Of a stretch of DNA of 64,000 nucleotides, positions 51,915-62,307 are shown piece by piece. This stretch comes from Solimonas sp041659605 (GTDB lineage: Bacteria; Pseudomonadota; Gammaproteobacteria; Nevskiales; Nevskiaceae). Numbering within the stretch: the stretch's first letter is position 1; each line of letters opens with the position of its first letter. The DNA lies in the NCBI GenBank assembly GCA_041659605.1, contig JBAZXW010000014.1:1-64000 (forward strand), given 5' to 3'. A program made the position numbers and the translations under genes. A model generated the notes under the pieces. That model was not told the DNA's origin. It saw only the letters and a list, made by a program, of their open reading frames with translations, and ran no database searches.

Positions 51915-53138
51915 TCAGGCGGCGTCGACGCCGCTCGCGGAAGCCTGCGACTCGCACCAGCGGTTGCGCCCGCCGCGCTTGGCCTCGTACAGCGCCCCGT
52001 CGGCACGCGCAACCAGCGGCCAGATGTCCTCGTCCGCTTGCGGAATCCCGCGTTCCAGACCGGCGCTGATCGTGACGACATCGAGCAGAGGTGACCCGGG
52101 GTGAGGCATACCGAGTCCGCGCACGTCGCGGACCAGTTGCTCGGTGGCCTGGCGCGCGCCATCCGCGTCGGCACCGTAGAGCAACACGACAAACTCCTCG
52201 CCGCCGATGCGTGCGCGCAGGTCGAGCGGGCGCGTGGCGTAGCGACCGATCAGCAGTTCGCCAATGCGGCGCAGGCAGTCGTCGCCGGCGGCATGGCCCG
52301 AGCTGTCGTTGAGCAGCTTGAAGTGATCGACGTCGATCAGGATCACGCTCACCGCCACCTGCTCGCGTCGCGCCTGCGCGAGTACACGCGTCGCGTCGCG
52401 CTCGAACCAGGCGCGGTTGGGCAGCCCGGTGAGGCCGTCGCGCATGCCCGACAGCTCGGCAACCTGGCGCGTGATCCAGGCGCGCCGCGTCGAATCGTCG
52501 AGGCTGATTTCGGTGATCGCGGCAAAGACGCAGGTGACGACCGTCGCGACCACTGACCACCAGAAGCGCACGCCGATCCCCTGGTAGGCGCCCTCCGCCG
52601 CGAGCAGCGCGATCGCGGCGATCAGCAGGCCGCCCAGCGTCATCCAGCTGCGCAGGCCCGACATCAGCGTGACCACGATCACCGCAATCGCGACGGTCTC
52701 GAACGGAATCGCAAAGCCGGCGGTGATGCCGGCGTAGCGCAGCATGATCAGCAGCCCGAAGAAACCCAGCGATACGCCGCCGGTATAGGCCGACACCAGG
52801 CTGCTGCGGGGAAAGCGCCCGTTGAGCAGGATGCCGAGCAGGCTCATCGGCACGATCAGGCCCAGCTCGACGAAGTGGAACAGCCGCCGCATCTCCGCCG
52901 GCGTGTGCAGCAGCAGGGGGCCGTAGATCGGTGCGAGCCCGAAGACGCCGAGCGCCAGCAGGAACATCGTGATGCGACTGCGCGCGCGCCGCGGCCGTGC
53001 GTCCTCGTTGTAGCGCCGCTCCAGCGCCGCGTCGCCAAAGCCGCGCAGGCGCCAGCGCGCGTCGAGCTCGCGCAGCAGCAGATCGAGCTGCTCGAGTCCG
53101 GTCGGCGTCACCAGATCCGCACGCCCCGCAGCCGTCAT
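51915..53138 (-). CDS. Membrane diguanylate cyclase
   Basis: A 407-residue protein with about six transmembrane helices (55-210, 7TM-like sensor) and a GGDEF domain (230-395). The active site is GGEEF (312-316); an RxxD inhibitory site (R303-D306) is exactly five residues before it. It makes c-di-GMP. The sensory ligand is unknown. It is divergent from the haem-uptake operon, with the Fur-like box between. Confidence 0.9.
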   Translation of the reverse strand: MTAAGRADLVTPTGLEQLDLLLRELDARWRLRGFGDAALERRYNEDARPRRARSRITMFLLALGVFGLAPIYGPLLLHTPAEMRRLFHFVELGLIVPMSLLGILLNGRFPRSSLVSAYTGGVSLGFFGLLIMLRYAGITAGFAIPFETVAIAVIVVTLMSGLRSWMTLGGLLIAAIALLAAEGAYQGIGVRFWWSVVATVVTCVFAAITEISLDDSTRRAWITRQVAELSGMRDGLTGLPNRAWFERDATRVLAQARREQVAVSVILIDVDHFKLLNDSSGHAAGDDCLRRIGELLIGRYATRPLDLRARIGGEEFVVLLYGADADGARQATEQLVRDVRGLGMPHPGSPLLDVVTISAGLERGIPQADEDIWPLVARADGALYEAKRGGRNRWCESQASASGVDAA

Positions 53139-53216
53139 CTACGGCGTTCCTCTCTTGTCGCCATGGGTGCGGACGAAGTCTAGCGGCAACCCGCGCCGAT
53201 CTCCTCCATCAATTGC

Positions 53217-53240
53217 TATTGATAATGATTCGTATTTGCG
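53217..53240. promoter_or_regulatory. Fur-box-like site before the haem-uptake operon
   Basis: The core TTGATAATGATTCGTATTTG contains the half GATAATGATTCG of the 19-bp Fur consensus with a degenerate second half. It lies about 55-80 bp before the TonB-receptor ATG and in the promoter position expected for Fur repression. The gap to the divergent diguanylate cyclase holds nothing else. Confidence 0.65.
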
Positions 53241-53293
53241 TATGATGTCGGCCTGACGAATCGCCGGTCGGCGTCAACACGGGAGATCACTGC

Positions 53294-55561
53294 ATGGAGC
53301 TGTGCGCACGCCTGACTATGCTGATCGCCGTCGCCTGCTGGCTGGGCGCCGCGTCGGCGGACCGTCGCGCAGGCCGCGCGCTCGAATGGCAGCTGCTCGG
53401 CGTGCCCTTCGCCGCCGCCGCGCTGCTGGTCTGGATCGAGTCGCACGGCGACGCCGGCTTCGACCGCTGGTGGCCGTGGCTCGGCATCGCGGGCCTATAC
53501 CCGCTGCGGCTGCTGTCCGCGCCGTCCGTCCCCGTGCGCGGCGCGCGCGCGGCGCTGGCGTCGATCGCCGCGCTTGCCGCCGGCCTGCTGTGCAGCCTTG
53601 CCTTCGCGCAGGAGTCGCTGGCGACGATTGCGGTCGCGGGCCACGTCGCCGCCGACGATGCCGACGATGCCGACGATGCCGCCATGGTCGAGGCCTCGCC
53701 GGCCGATCTGCCGGCGGAATTCGACGCGATCGTCGTCACCGGCACACGTACCGAGCACACGCTCGGCGACAGCCCGGTCGACGTGCAGCTGATCGACGCC
53801 GCCGCCATCCGCGCCAGCGGCGCGCGCGACCTCGCCGAGTTGCTGGAACGCGAGGGCGGCGTCTACGCGACACGCGTCGCCGGCCGCGGCAGCTCGATCG
53901 AGATCCAGGGCCTGTCCTCCGAACACGTGCTGATCCTGATCGACGGCCGCCGCATGATCGGCCGCATCAACGGCGCGATCGACCTGACGCGCCTGCGCCT
54001 GGACGACATCGAACGCATCGAGATCGTCAAAGGCCCGAGTTCCGCGCTGTACGGCGCCGACGCACTCGGCGGCGTCATCAACGTGATCACGCGGCGGCGT
54101 GACGCCCAGGACGCCCAGGGCGGCGCCCGGCAGGCCGGCGCGCTGACGCTGCGCGGCGACGCCGACGGCAATGCCGAAACCTTCGCCAACAGCGGCTGGG
54201 CGCTGGGGCAGGCGCTGGGCGGCCGCGCCAGCGCCGGCTGGACCCGAATCGAGCCCTTTGATCTCGACGCGTCGACGCCCGGCGACGACGGCATCTCCGG
54301 ACGCGGCGGCCTGGCCTCGGCCAATGCGCGCTGGAGCGCGTCCGCGGACTTCGATCTGGATGCGGACTTCGCCTACGCGCTCGACGACAGCCGGCGCGTC
54401 GACGACGGCACCGGCGGCGCACTGTACGACACGCACAAACGCATCGAGGACCTGCGCGCCGGCCTGGCCCCGCGTATCGCGCTCGGCGGTGCAACCGAAT
54501 TGCGCCTGGACGGCTACTACCACCGCTACTTCGACCAGTTCCTGCAGCAGCAGCGCGGCAGCGAGGACGGCACGATCGACGAGGAGACGCTCGACCAGCT
54601 GTGGGTCGGCGGCGCGCAGCTCGACCACAGCCTTGGACTTCATCGCCTGAGCCTGGGCCTGGAGGCGCAGTACGAGTCGCTCGCGGCCGATCGCCTCGGC
54701 AGCGACGGCGAACGCGACCGCCAGTCGCTGTTCGCGCAGGACGAGCTGACGTTGCTCGACGGCGACCTCGCACTGGTGCCGGGCCTGCGCTACGACCGCG
54801 ATTCGCAGTTCGGCGACCAGCTGTCGCCGAAGCTGTCGCTGCGCTACGAGCTGGCCCGCGACTGGATCCTGCGCGCCGGCTACGGCCACGGCTATCGCGC
54901 GCCGGACTTCAAGCAACTGCTGCTGCGCTTCAGCAATCCGGCGGTCGGCTACCGCGTCGACGGCAATCCGGATCTGAAGCCGGAGCGCAGCGTCGCCTAC
55001 AACCTCGGCGTCACCTGGTTCGCCCGCCGCAGCGCGAGTCTCGCGCTGTCCAGCCACCACAGCGCTGTCGAGGATCTGATCGAGATCGTGCAGGTCGGTT
55101 CGGGCCCACCGGTCGTCTACAGCTATCGCAACGTCGCCAGCGCGCAGATCTACGGCGCCGATCTGCAGGCGCAGTTCCGGCCGCTCCCGCCGCTGCGCGT
55201 ACAGCTCGGCTACGGCTGGCTGCACAGCGAGGACGAGGCCAGCGGCGAGCCGCTCAGCGGCCGCCCGGAGCACCGCGCCAACGCGGCGCTGCGCTTCGAG
55301 CAGAACCGTTATGCGCTGGGCCTGCGCGGCGTCTGGGTCGGCGAGCGCGAGTTCGGCGTCGATGTCGACGCCGGCGGCACGCCGACCGCGGCCGGCACTG
55401 CAAAGGCCTACGCGCTGTTCGATCTGCGCGGCGAGTGGACGCCGCACCCGCAGCTCGCGCTCGCCGCCGGCATCGACAACCTCTTCGACGCCGGCGATCC
55501 GGCTTATCTGCCGATCCAGCCGCGCACGCCCTATCTCGAAATCCGCTGGAGCTTCCTGTGA
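53294..55561 (+). CDS. TonB-dependent haem receptor with N-terminal membrane extension
   Basis: A 755-residue outer-membrane receptor. The plug begins about 143 with EFDAIVVTGTRTEH and has the VEIVKGPSSALYGADALGG-type region; the barrel ends in strand YLEIRWSFL. Ahead of this lie about 78 extra residues with two hydrophobic helices (LTMLIAVACWLGAASA, GVPFAAAALLVWI). A second, typical signal (ALASIAALAAGLLCSLAFAQ) follows at 85-105. The upstream segment is normally absent from TonB receptors. ATG 53294 has a GGGAGA site. The ligand is probably haem, given HmuY and HugZ next door. Confidence 0.88.
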   Translation: MELCARLTMLIAVACWLGAASADRRAGRALEWQLLGVPFAAAALLVWIESHGDAGFDRWWPWLGIAGLYPLRLLSAPSVPVRGARAALASIAALAAGLLCSLAFAQESLATIAVAGHVAADDADDADDAAMVEASPADLPAEFDAIVVTGTRTEHTLGDSPVDVQLIDAAAIRASGARDLAELLEREGGVYATRVAGRGSSIEIQGLSSEHVLILIDGRRMIGRINGAIDLTRLRLDDIERIEIVKGPSSALYGADALGGVINVITRRRDAQDAQGGARQAGALTLRGDADGNAETFANSGWALGQALGGRASAGWTRIEPFDLDASTPGDDGISGRGGLASANARWSASADFDLDADFAYALDDSRRVDDGTGGALYDTHKRIEDLRAGLAPRIALGGATELRLDGYYHRYFDQFLQQQRGSEDGTIDEETLDQLWVGGAQLDHSLGLHRLSLGLEAQYESLAADRLGSDGERDRQSLFAQDELTLLDGDLALVPGLRYDRDSQFGDQLSPKLSLRYELARDWILRAGYGHGYRAPDFKQLLLRFSNPAVGYRVDGNPDLKPERSVAYNLGVTWFARRSASLALSSHHSAVEDLIEIVQVGSGPPVVYSYRNVASAQIYGADLQAQFRPLPPLRVQLGYGWLHSEDEASGEPLSGRPEHRANAALRFEQNRYALGLRGVWVGEREFGVDVDAGGTPTAAGTAKAYALFDLRGEWTPHPQLALAAGIDNLFDAGDPAYLPIQPRTPYLEIRWSFL
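53654..53680 (+). repeat. Three tandem GACGATGCC repeats in the receptor leader
   Basis: Three 9-bp copies (53654-53662, 53663-53671, 53672-53680) encode DDA units just before the plug domain. They would form an acidic flexible linker between signal and plug. Confidence 0.85.
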
Positions 55562-56904
55562 AACCCACTCTTCGTTTTCTTCGCGCCACCGCGTTCGCCT
55601 CGCTCCTCCTGCTGGGCGCCTGCGCCGGCGACATCTCGCCGCCCGCGGCGGAAACGCCCGACCCCGAACCGCAAATCGACCTGCCCGGCCCCGGCGGGAC
55701 ACAGGCGGTCTTCGCAAAGGACGCCGCCGGCTGGTATCACGCCAGCGTCGACGCCAGCGGCGCCGACTGGGTCTACATCGACCTCGACACGCAGACGCAG
55801 GTGTTCCCCGCCGATCCCGCGGCGAGCGACGCCTGGGACATCGCGCACAAGGGCGTCGACATCAAGCTCAACGGCGGCGTCTCCGGCGTGCCGCCGTCCG
55901 GCGTCGAAGTTGCGGTGTTCGCCGACAAGGTCGCGGAAGACAGCGCCTACCCGTTCGCGGCGATCGACGCTGCGCCACCTGAGTCGGCGGTTGCTTACTT
56001 CACCGATGCCGAGGGCAGCGGCCTGCCCAGCGCCAACCCGACCGATCCCGCGCCCAAGCCCGCCTACGCGATGAGCAGCTACCCGCCCGCCGACGCCGAG
56101 CCGAATCCGCTCACCGGCGCTGGCGACTACGGCTGGTACCGCGATAGCGGCTATCTCGGCGGCTATCTCGCTGGCTCAACGATCAGCGCGCGCACCAACG
56201 TCGGCTACGTCCTGCGCAGCATCGAGTGCCGCTGGTACAAGTTGCGCATCACCGGCTACGCCGACGCTGCCGGCGCCAGCGGCCATCCGCAATACGACCT
56301 GCTCGAAATCGACGGCGGCGATTGCGCCGGCAGCGGCGGCGAGGTCGCGCCGCTGGGCCGCGCGAGCTTTGCGCCCAGCGCTGACGGCACGCAAGCCGAC
56401 GTCGATGCGTCCGACGAAAGCGCCTGGGTCTACGTCGATCTGACCCACGCGCAGCAGGTCGCGCCGGCCGATCCGGCCAACGATCCCGCCGGTTGGGATC
56501 TGGCGCTCAAGCGCAGCGACATCCGGCTCAACGGCGGCGCGTCCGGCGCCGGCAGCGTCGCGATCCACGACGGCCTGCGCGACGACTGGGCTGCGCGCAG
56601 CAGCGTGCCCGCGGACGCCGAATGGCACACCGACACGGCCGAGGCGCTGGCCTTCGTCACCTACCCGCCGCGCGAAACCGGCGGCGAATGCGCGTTCGCG
56701 GCCGACGGCGACTACGGCTGGTACTACTACTCGGGCTTCTGCGACAAGGGCGACGGCCTGCACCACATCTCGCCGCGCGAGGTCGTCTACATCGTGCGCG
56801 GCCGCGACGGCCTGTACTGGAAGCTGCGCGTGCTCGATTACTACTCCGATACCGGCGAAGCCGGCCATTCGTCGTTCGAATTCGCTCCCGTGCCCGCCCC
56901 GTGA
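55558..56904 (+). CDS. Tandem HmuY-domain lipoprotein
   Basis: A 448-residue lipoprotein (lipobox LLLGAC, Cys21). Two HmuY-like beta domains follow: residues 45-260 (WYHASVDASGADWVYIDLDTQ) and 285-445 (FAPSADGTQADVDASDESAWVYVDLTHAQQ), each with a YxxR...YKLR/WKLRV core. HmuY of Bacteroidetes binds haem and hands it to its TonB receptor; here the gene follows such a receptor with a GTGA overlap at 55558-55561. Two HmuY domains in one chain are unusual. Confidence 0.8.
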   Translation: MKPTLRFLRATAFASLLLLGACAGDISPPAAETPDPEPQIDLPGPGGTQAVFAKDAAGWYHASVDASGADWVYIDLDTQTQVFPADPAASDAWDIAHKGVDIKLNGGVSGVPPSGVEVAVFADKVAEDSAYPFAAIDAAPPESAVAYFTDAEGSGLPSANPTDPAPKPAYAMSSYPPADAEPNPLTGAGDYGWYRDSGYLGGYLAGSTISARTNVGYVLRSIECRWYKLRITGYADAAGASGHPQYDLLEIDGGDCAGSGGEVAPLGRASFAPSADGTQADVDASDESAWVYVDLTHAQQVAPADPANDPAGWDLALKRSDIRLNGGASGAGSVAIHDGLRDDWAARSSVPADAEWHTDTAEALAFVTYPPRETGGECAFAADGDYGWYYYSGFCDKGDGLHHISPREVVYIVRGRDGLYWKLRVLDYYSDTGEAGHSSFEFAPVPAP

Positions 56905-56933
56905 TTACCATCAACCCCAGCTCGGCTTCCACC

Positions 56934-57674
56934 ATGTCCACAAACGAACCGACCCCAGCCCGCAGCACCGCCGGTGACGCCCGCGCCCTGTATGCCCGCA
57001 GCCTGCAGGGCGTCCTGTCAACGCTGTCGCTCGAACTGCCCGGCTATCCGTTCGGCTCGGTGATCACCTTCGTGCCGGACCGCCTGAACCGGCCAGTGAT
57101 CCTGATCAGCGACCTTGCGCAGCACACGAAGAACCTCAAGGCCGATCCGCGCGTCTCACTGACGCTGATCGAGGGCGGCGACGACATCCAGGCCGGCGGA
57201 CGGCTGACGCTGGTCGGCAACGTCGTCCGCGTCACCGACAACCTCGCCGATGCGGCCGAGCGCTACTACCGCCGTTTTCCGCACGCGATCGACTACCACC
57301 GGGCGCACGACTTCGCGTTCTACCGCATCGAGCCGCTCAAGGCGCGCTACATCGGCGGCTTCGGCAAGATCCACTGGCTCGGCGCGGACGAACTGTGCGT
57401 GGCCAATCCGTTCGCCGCGACCGTCGAGGCCGGCATGATCGAACACATGAACACCGACCATGCGTCGGCGATCGCCGGCTACTGCCGCCTGCACGGCGTC
57501 GACCCGCGCGATCAGGCGCCGCGCCTGTCCGCGATCGACGGCGAAGGCTTCGACATCATGCTCGGCAAGCGCATGCTGCGCATCGCGTTCGAGCGACCGG
57601 TCACCAGCGCCGGAGAAGTGCGCAGCGCGATGGTGGCCATGGCCCTGCACGCGCGGGACCTGGCCGCCGTATGA
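56934..57674 (+). CDS. hugZ: HugZ-family haem-utilisation protein
   Basis: A 246-residue split-barrel protein related to pyridoxamine-phosphate oxidase with a C-terminal DUF2470 extension. It has ARSLQGVLSTLSLELPGYPFGSVITF at the N-terminus, FAFYRIEPLKARYIGGFGKIHWL in the middle and EHMNTDHASAIAGYC near the C-terminus, where HugZ binds haem. HugZ proteins degrade or store haem. A GTG at 56901 overlapping the HmuY stop is an alternative start. Confidence 0.85.
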   Translation: MSTNEPTPARSTAGDARALYARSLQGVLSTLSLELPGYPFGSVITFVPDRLNRPVILISDLAQHTKNLKADPRVSLTLIEGGDDIQAGGRLTLVGNVVRVTDNLADAAERYYRRFPHAIDYHRAHDFAFYRIEPLKARYIGGFGKIHWLGADELCVANPFAATVEAGMIEHMNTDHASAIAGYCRLHGVDPRDQAPRLSAIDGEGFDIMLGKRMLRIAFERPVTSAGEVRSAMVAMALHARDLAAV

Positions 57675-57820
57675 ACACTTCGGCGCGTCCATCGCCGATA
57701 TCCATGCCACGACGCTGCTGGGCGCGGCTGGCACAACTCGGCTTCTGGTTCTTTCTGCTCAAGGGGCTGCTGTGGCTGACCGTGCCGCTGGGCGCGGCCT
57801 GGATCGGCTTCGGCCTGTAA
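57671..57820 (+). CDS. Small membrane protein of the haem operon
   Basis: A 49-residue protein with one helix (LGFWFFLLKGLLWLTVPLGAAWIGF). ATG 57671 overlaps the HugZ stop (ATGA). Short membrane proteins with this FWFFLLKGLLWL core are found at the ends of haem-uptake operons in several GC-rich gammaproteobacteria, to my knowledge without function. It is close to the limit of detection but the coupling supports it. Confidence 0.65.
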   Translation: MNTSARPSPISMPRRCWARLAQLGFWFFLLKGLLWLTVPLGAAWIGFGL

Positions 57821-57964
57821 GTCGTCGGCAGAGCGCCGGGCACCGCTTCTGACGAGCGGTCGTTGCGCACAGACCATAGGTAATAGTCCCCAAGGACGGG
57901 GAGCTGGCAACCGGTCTACGATCGACCACCTGCGCCATGACGGCGCGTATCCAGGGAGTGCGAT

Positions 57965-59314
<1,350 letters not shown>

Positions 59315-59332
59315 CGCGCGAGCGAAAAACGA

Positions 59333-59367
59333 AAACGCCGGCACGGGATGGCCCCGTGCCGGCGTTT
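59333..59367. terminator. Bidirectional intrinsic terminator
   Basis: A perfect 15-bp stem (AAACGCCGGCACGGG and its complement) with a 5-nt loop lies between the convergent protease and fpr genes. The stem edges carry A and T runs, which would make a hairpin plus U-tract on both strands. Confidence 0.9.
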
Positions 59368-59383
59368 CCTGTTCTGCAGTCGC

Positions 59384-60160
59384 TTACTTCTCGACGAAGG
59401 CGCGCTCGATCACGTAATCACCCGGCGTGCCGATGTGCGGCGAGATCGAAAAGCCGCGCTCGTCGAGCATGCGCGCGGTGTCGGTCAGCATCGTCGGGCT
59501 GCCGCAGATCATCGCGCGGTCGGTGGCCGGGTTCAGTTCCGGCAGGCCGATGTCGGCGAACAGCTTGCCCGATTCGACCAGGTCGGTCAGGCGCCCGCGG
59601 TTGCGGTAGGGCTCGCGTGTCACCGTCGGGTAGTAGACCAGCTTGTCGCGCACCAGCTCGCCGAACAGCTCGTCCTGCGGCAGCGCCTGCGTGAAGTACT
59701 CCTCGTAGGCCAGCTCGCTGACCAGGCGCACGCCGTGCACGAGCACGATTTTCTCGAAGCGCTCATACATCTCCGGGTCCTTGGCCAGGCTCAAAAAAGG
59801 CGCAAGTCCGGTGCCGGTGCTGAACAGATACAGGTGCCTGCCCGGCTTGAGGTCGTCGAGCAGCAGCGTCCCGGTCGGCTTGCGGCTGACCAGGATCTCC
59901 TGGCCCGGGCGCACGTTCTGCAGCAGCGAGGTCAGCGGCCCGTTCTGCACCTTGATCGAGAAGAACTCCATGTGCTCTTCGTGGTTCGCGCTGGCGATGC
60001 TGTAGGCGCGCATCAGCGGCTTGCCGTTCACGTGCAGGCCGATCATCACGAACTGGCCATTGCGGAAACGCAAGGCCGGATCGCGCGTCGTGCGGAAGCT
60101 GAACAGCGTGTCGTTCCAGTGACGCACGCTCAGGATCTGTTCGGTACCAATCGCAGCCAT
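59384..60160 (-). CDS. fpr: Ferredoxin-NADP reductase
   Basis: A 258-residue flavoprotein: FAD-binding RAYSIAS (51-57), the NADP site GTGLAPF, ICGSPTM and a C-terminal ERAFVEK typical of bacterial Fpr. It passes electrons between NADPH and ferredoxin or flavodoxin and helps iron-sulfur and oxidative-stress metabolism. A 12-bp palindrome CATATCGATATG (60269-60280) lies 109 bp upstream of its start and may bind a regulator. Confidence 0.93.
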   Translation of the reverse strand: MAAIGTEQILSVRHWNDTLFSFRTTRDPALRFRNGQFVMIGLHVNGKPLMRAYSIASANHEEHMEFFSIKVQNGPLTSLLQNVRPGQEILVSRKPTGTLLLDDLKPGRHLYLFSTGTGLAPFLSLAKDPEMYERFEKIVLVHGVRLVSELAYEEYFTQALPQDELFGELVRDKLVYYPTVTREPYRNRGRLTDLVESGKLFADIGLPELNPATDRAMICGSPTMLTDTARMLDERGFSISPHIGTPGDYVIERAFVEK

Positions 60161-60268
60161 TGCCGCCTGTCCTCATGCTCGGATGGATATGCAGCGGATC
60201 GGGTCAAACCCACCCTCGCCCGGCCCACCGCGCCGCGCATATTAAGGGACACCGCTGCGATTTCGGAT

Positions 60269-60280
60269 CATATCGATATG
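60269..60280. promoter_or_regulatory. CATATCGATATG palindrome upstream of fpr
   Basis: A perfect 12-bp palindrome lies in the 209-bp divergent gap between fpr and the rhomboid gene. No further structure is seen in this gap. It could be a transcription-factor site for either gene. Confidence 0.35.
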
Positions 60281-60369
60281 ACAAATCCCGCGGCCTCGTC
60301 CGCCGGGACGAGAGGCGATGACGGCGCCTGCCCCTTGCGATCCCCCGCACGCGCCCCGATATCGGAAGG

Positions 60370-61044
60370 ATGCGCGACCTGAACCGCCTCAAGCGCTCGG
60401 CAGCGGCCATGGCCCTGTTTGCCGCAGCACTGTGGATCCTGCTCGGCTACAGCGAGCTGCTGCCCTTCGATCTCGTGCGGAAGTTCGGCATTTTTCCGCG
60501 CGAGACGGCCACGCTGGCCGGCATCCTGACCGCGCCGCTCTTGCACAGCTCGATTGGCCATCTTGCCGCCAACACAGTGCCGCTGTTCGTGCTCGGTACG
60601 GCGATGCTCTACAGCCTCCCGCGCGCCTCGTCGATCGCGCTACCGGCGATCTGGATCCTCTCGGGCCTCGGCGTCTGGCTCTTCGGCCGCCCCTCGTTTC
60701 ACATCGGCATCAGCGGCGTGACCCACGGCATGCTGTTCTTCATGCTGCTGATTGGCCTTCTGCGCCGCGATCGCGCGTCCGTCGCCCTGACGATGATCGT
60801 CAGCTTCCTCTACGGCGGCATGATCTGGGGTGTACTGCCACAAGGGCCGCACATCTCCTTCGAGTCCCACCTGTTTGGCGCACTCGCGGGACTCGGAGCC
60901 GCCGCGGCCCTGCGCAACGCTGACCCGCTGGCCGGCCGCAAGCTGTTCGAGCGCGCAACGATCCCGTCTTCCGAAGCAGATGATCCGGTGATTGGCGATC
61001 AGTGGCGTGAGATTGCTCCACCCGGGGCGCGTGACAGCGATTGA
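60370..61044 (+). CDS. Rhomboid-family intramembrane serine protease
   Basis: A 224-residue protein with six predicted helices. The active-site Ser115 is in GISG, with catalytic His167 in SFESHLFGALAG; HLAAN (64-68) gives the second-helix His and Asn of the oxyanion site. It cleaves transmembrane substrates. The tail after residue 190 is acidic and soluble. Confidence 0.88.
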   Translation: MRDLNRLKRSAAAMALFAAALWILLGYSELLPFDLVRKFGIFPRETATLAGILTAPLLHSSIGHLAANTVPLFVLGTAMLYSLPRASSIALPAIWILSGLGVWLFGRPSFHIGISGVTHGMLFFMLLIGLLRRDRASVALTMIVSFLYGGMIWGVLPQGPHISFESHLFGALAGLGAAAALRNADPLAGRKLFERATIPSSEADDPVIGDQWREIAPPGARDSD

Positions 61045-61137
61045 CGGCGTGCCTGCGAAGGCAGCTTTCAGCTCAAAGTGGTAATGCCACCGCCCGGCCA
61101 CGGAGGTGGCTGTCCACGCTTCTCCTCCGGGGATCCG

Positions 61138-62262
61138 TTACGCGGCCGTCGCCAGCGGCTCCTGCGCGTCGTTCGCGGCCGAGGCCGCCGCCAGATTGAC
61201 CTTGGCGGTGCGCGACGGCAACGACAGCCGCAGGATGCGCTTCCAGGTCGACAGCGCCTGCTTCACGAACGGGCCGGTGTTGTACGGCAGGCCGTACTTC
61301 TCGCAGATCGCCTTCACCCTCGGCGAGATCTCCGCGTAGCGGTGCGCCGGGAGGTCAGGGAACAGGTGGTGTTCGATCTGGAAGCTCAGGTTGCCGCTCA
61401 TGATGTGCATCAGCTTGCCGCCCGAGAAGTTCGCGGAGCCGAGCAGCTGGCGCACGTACCAGTGGCCGCGCGACTCGTTCTCCAGGACCGATTCCGGGAA
61501 CTGCTCGACTTCCTCGGGGAAGTGGCCGTTGAAGATCACGATGTGCGCCCAGTAGTTGCGCGCCAGGTTGGCGGCGACGTTGCCCACGAACACCAGCGGC
61601 GCGAACGGGCCGGCCAGCAGCGGGAACAGGACGTAGTCCTTGACCAGCTGCTTCTTCATCTTCTTCCAGACCGGCTTGAACTCCTCCTTGAGCTGCGCCT
61701 TGGTCTTGGTCTTGTAGATCAGGACCTCTTCGAGGTGCAGGTTCTGCACCGCCACGAAGTGCTGGAAGAACGTCGCCAGCAGCAGGTTCAGCGGCGCGTT
61801 GAACAGGAAGCGCGGCTCCCACGGCTGGGCATCGGACGTGCGCAGGATGCCGTAGCCGGTGGCGTCGTGGTCCTTGCCGATGATGTTCGTGAACGTGTGG
61901 TGCTCGTAGTTGTGCGTCTGCTTCCAGTTCTTGGCCGTGTCGGCGCTGTCCCAGTCGAAGGTCTGCGAGCTGTAGGCCTTGTCGCCCATGAAGTCGTACT
62001 GGCCGTGCATGATGTTGTGGCCGATCTCCATGTTGTCGAGGATCTTCGACGCCGACAGGGCGATGACGCCCAGCGGCCAGGTCGGCGGGATCATCATCAT
62101 CACGCGGCCGCCCACCTCCAGCTGCCGCTGGCGCTTGACCAGGGTGCGGATGTAGTTCGCGTCGCGCTCGCCGAGGTCGGCGGTCACTTCGTTGCGGATG
62201 GCGTCGAGCTCCTGGCCGATGGCCTGGAACTGCTCGGGGGTCAGCTTGCTGTAGTTGCTCAT
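61138..62262 (-). CDS. Fatty acid desaturase (acyl-CoA/acyl-lipid, Des-type)
   Basis: A 374-residue membrane di-iron desaturase. The three histidine boxes are HNIMH (82-86), HNYEHH (117-122) and QIEHH (late), the pattern of front-end and delta-9 DesA3/DesB-like enzymes. It would place a double bond in acyl chains. The gene before it in the transcript codes for the electron-donor reductase; both are likely under the palindromes at 63449-63506. Confidence 0.93.
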   Translation of the reverse strand: MSNYSKLTPEQFQAIGQELDAIRNEVTADLGERDANYIRTLVKRQRQLEVGGRVMMMIPPTWPLGVIALSASKILDNMEIGHNIMHGQYDFMGDKAYSSQTFDWDSADTAKNWKQTHNYEHHTFTNIIGKDHDATGYGILRTSDAQPWEPRFLFNAPLNLLLATFFQHFVAVQNLHLEEVLIYKTKTKAQLKEEFKPVWKKMKKQLVKDYVLFPLLAGPFAPLVFVGNVAANLARNYWAHIVIFNGHFPEEVEQFPESVLENESRGHWYVRQLLGSANFSGGKLMHIMSGNLSFQIEHHLFPDLPAHRYAEISPRVKAICEKYGLPYNTGPFVKQALSTWKRILRLSLPSRTAKVNLAAASAANDAQEPLATAA

Positions 62263-62307
62263 CGTCGTATCTCTTGAAAATGTGTTCGGATTGGGTGGGG
62301 AGGTCGA

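Noticed and set aside
53495..55717. Long minus-strand open frame opposite the TonB receptor
   Set aside because: Antisense shadow of a gene with clear plug and barrel motifs; no ribosome site or domain.
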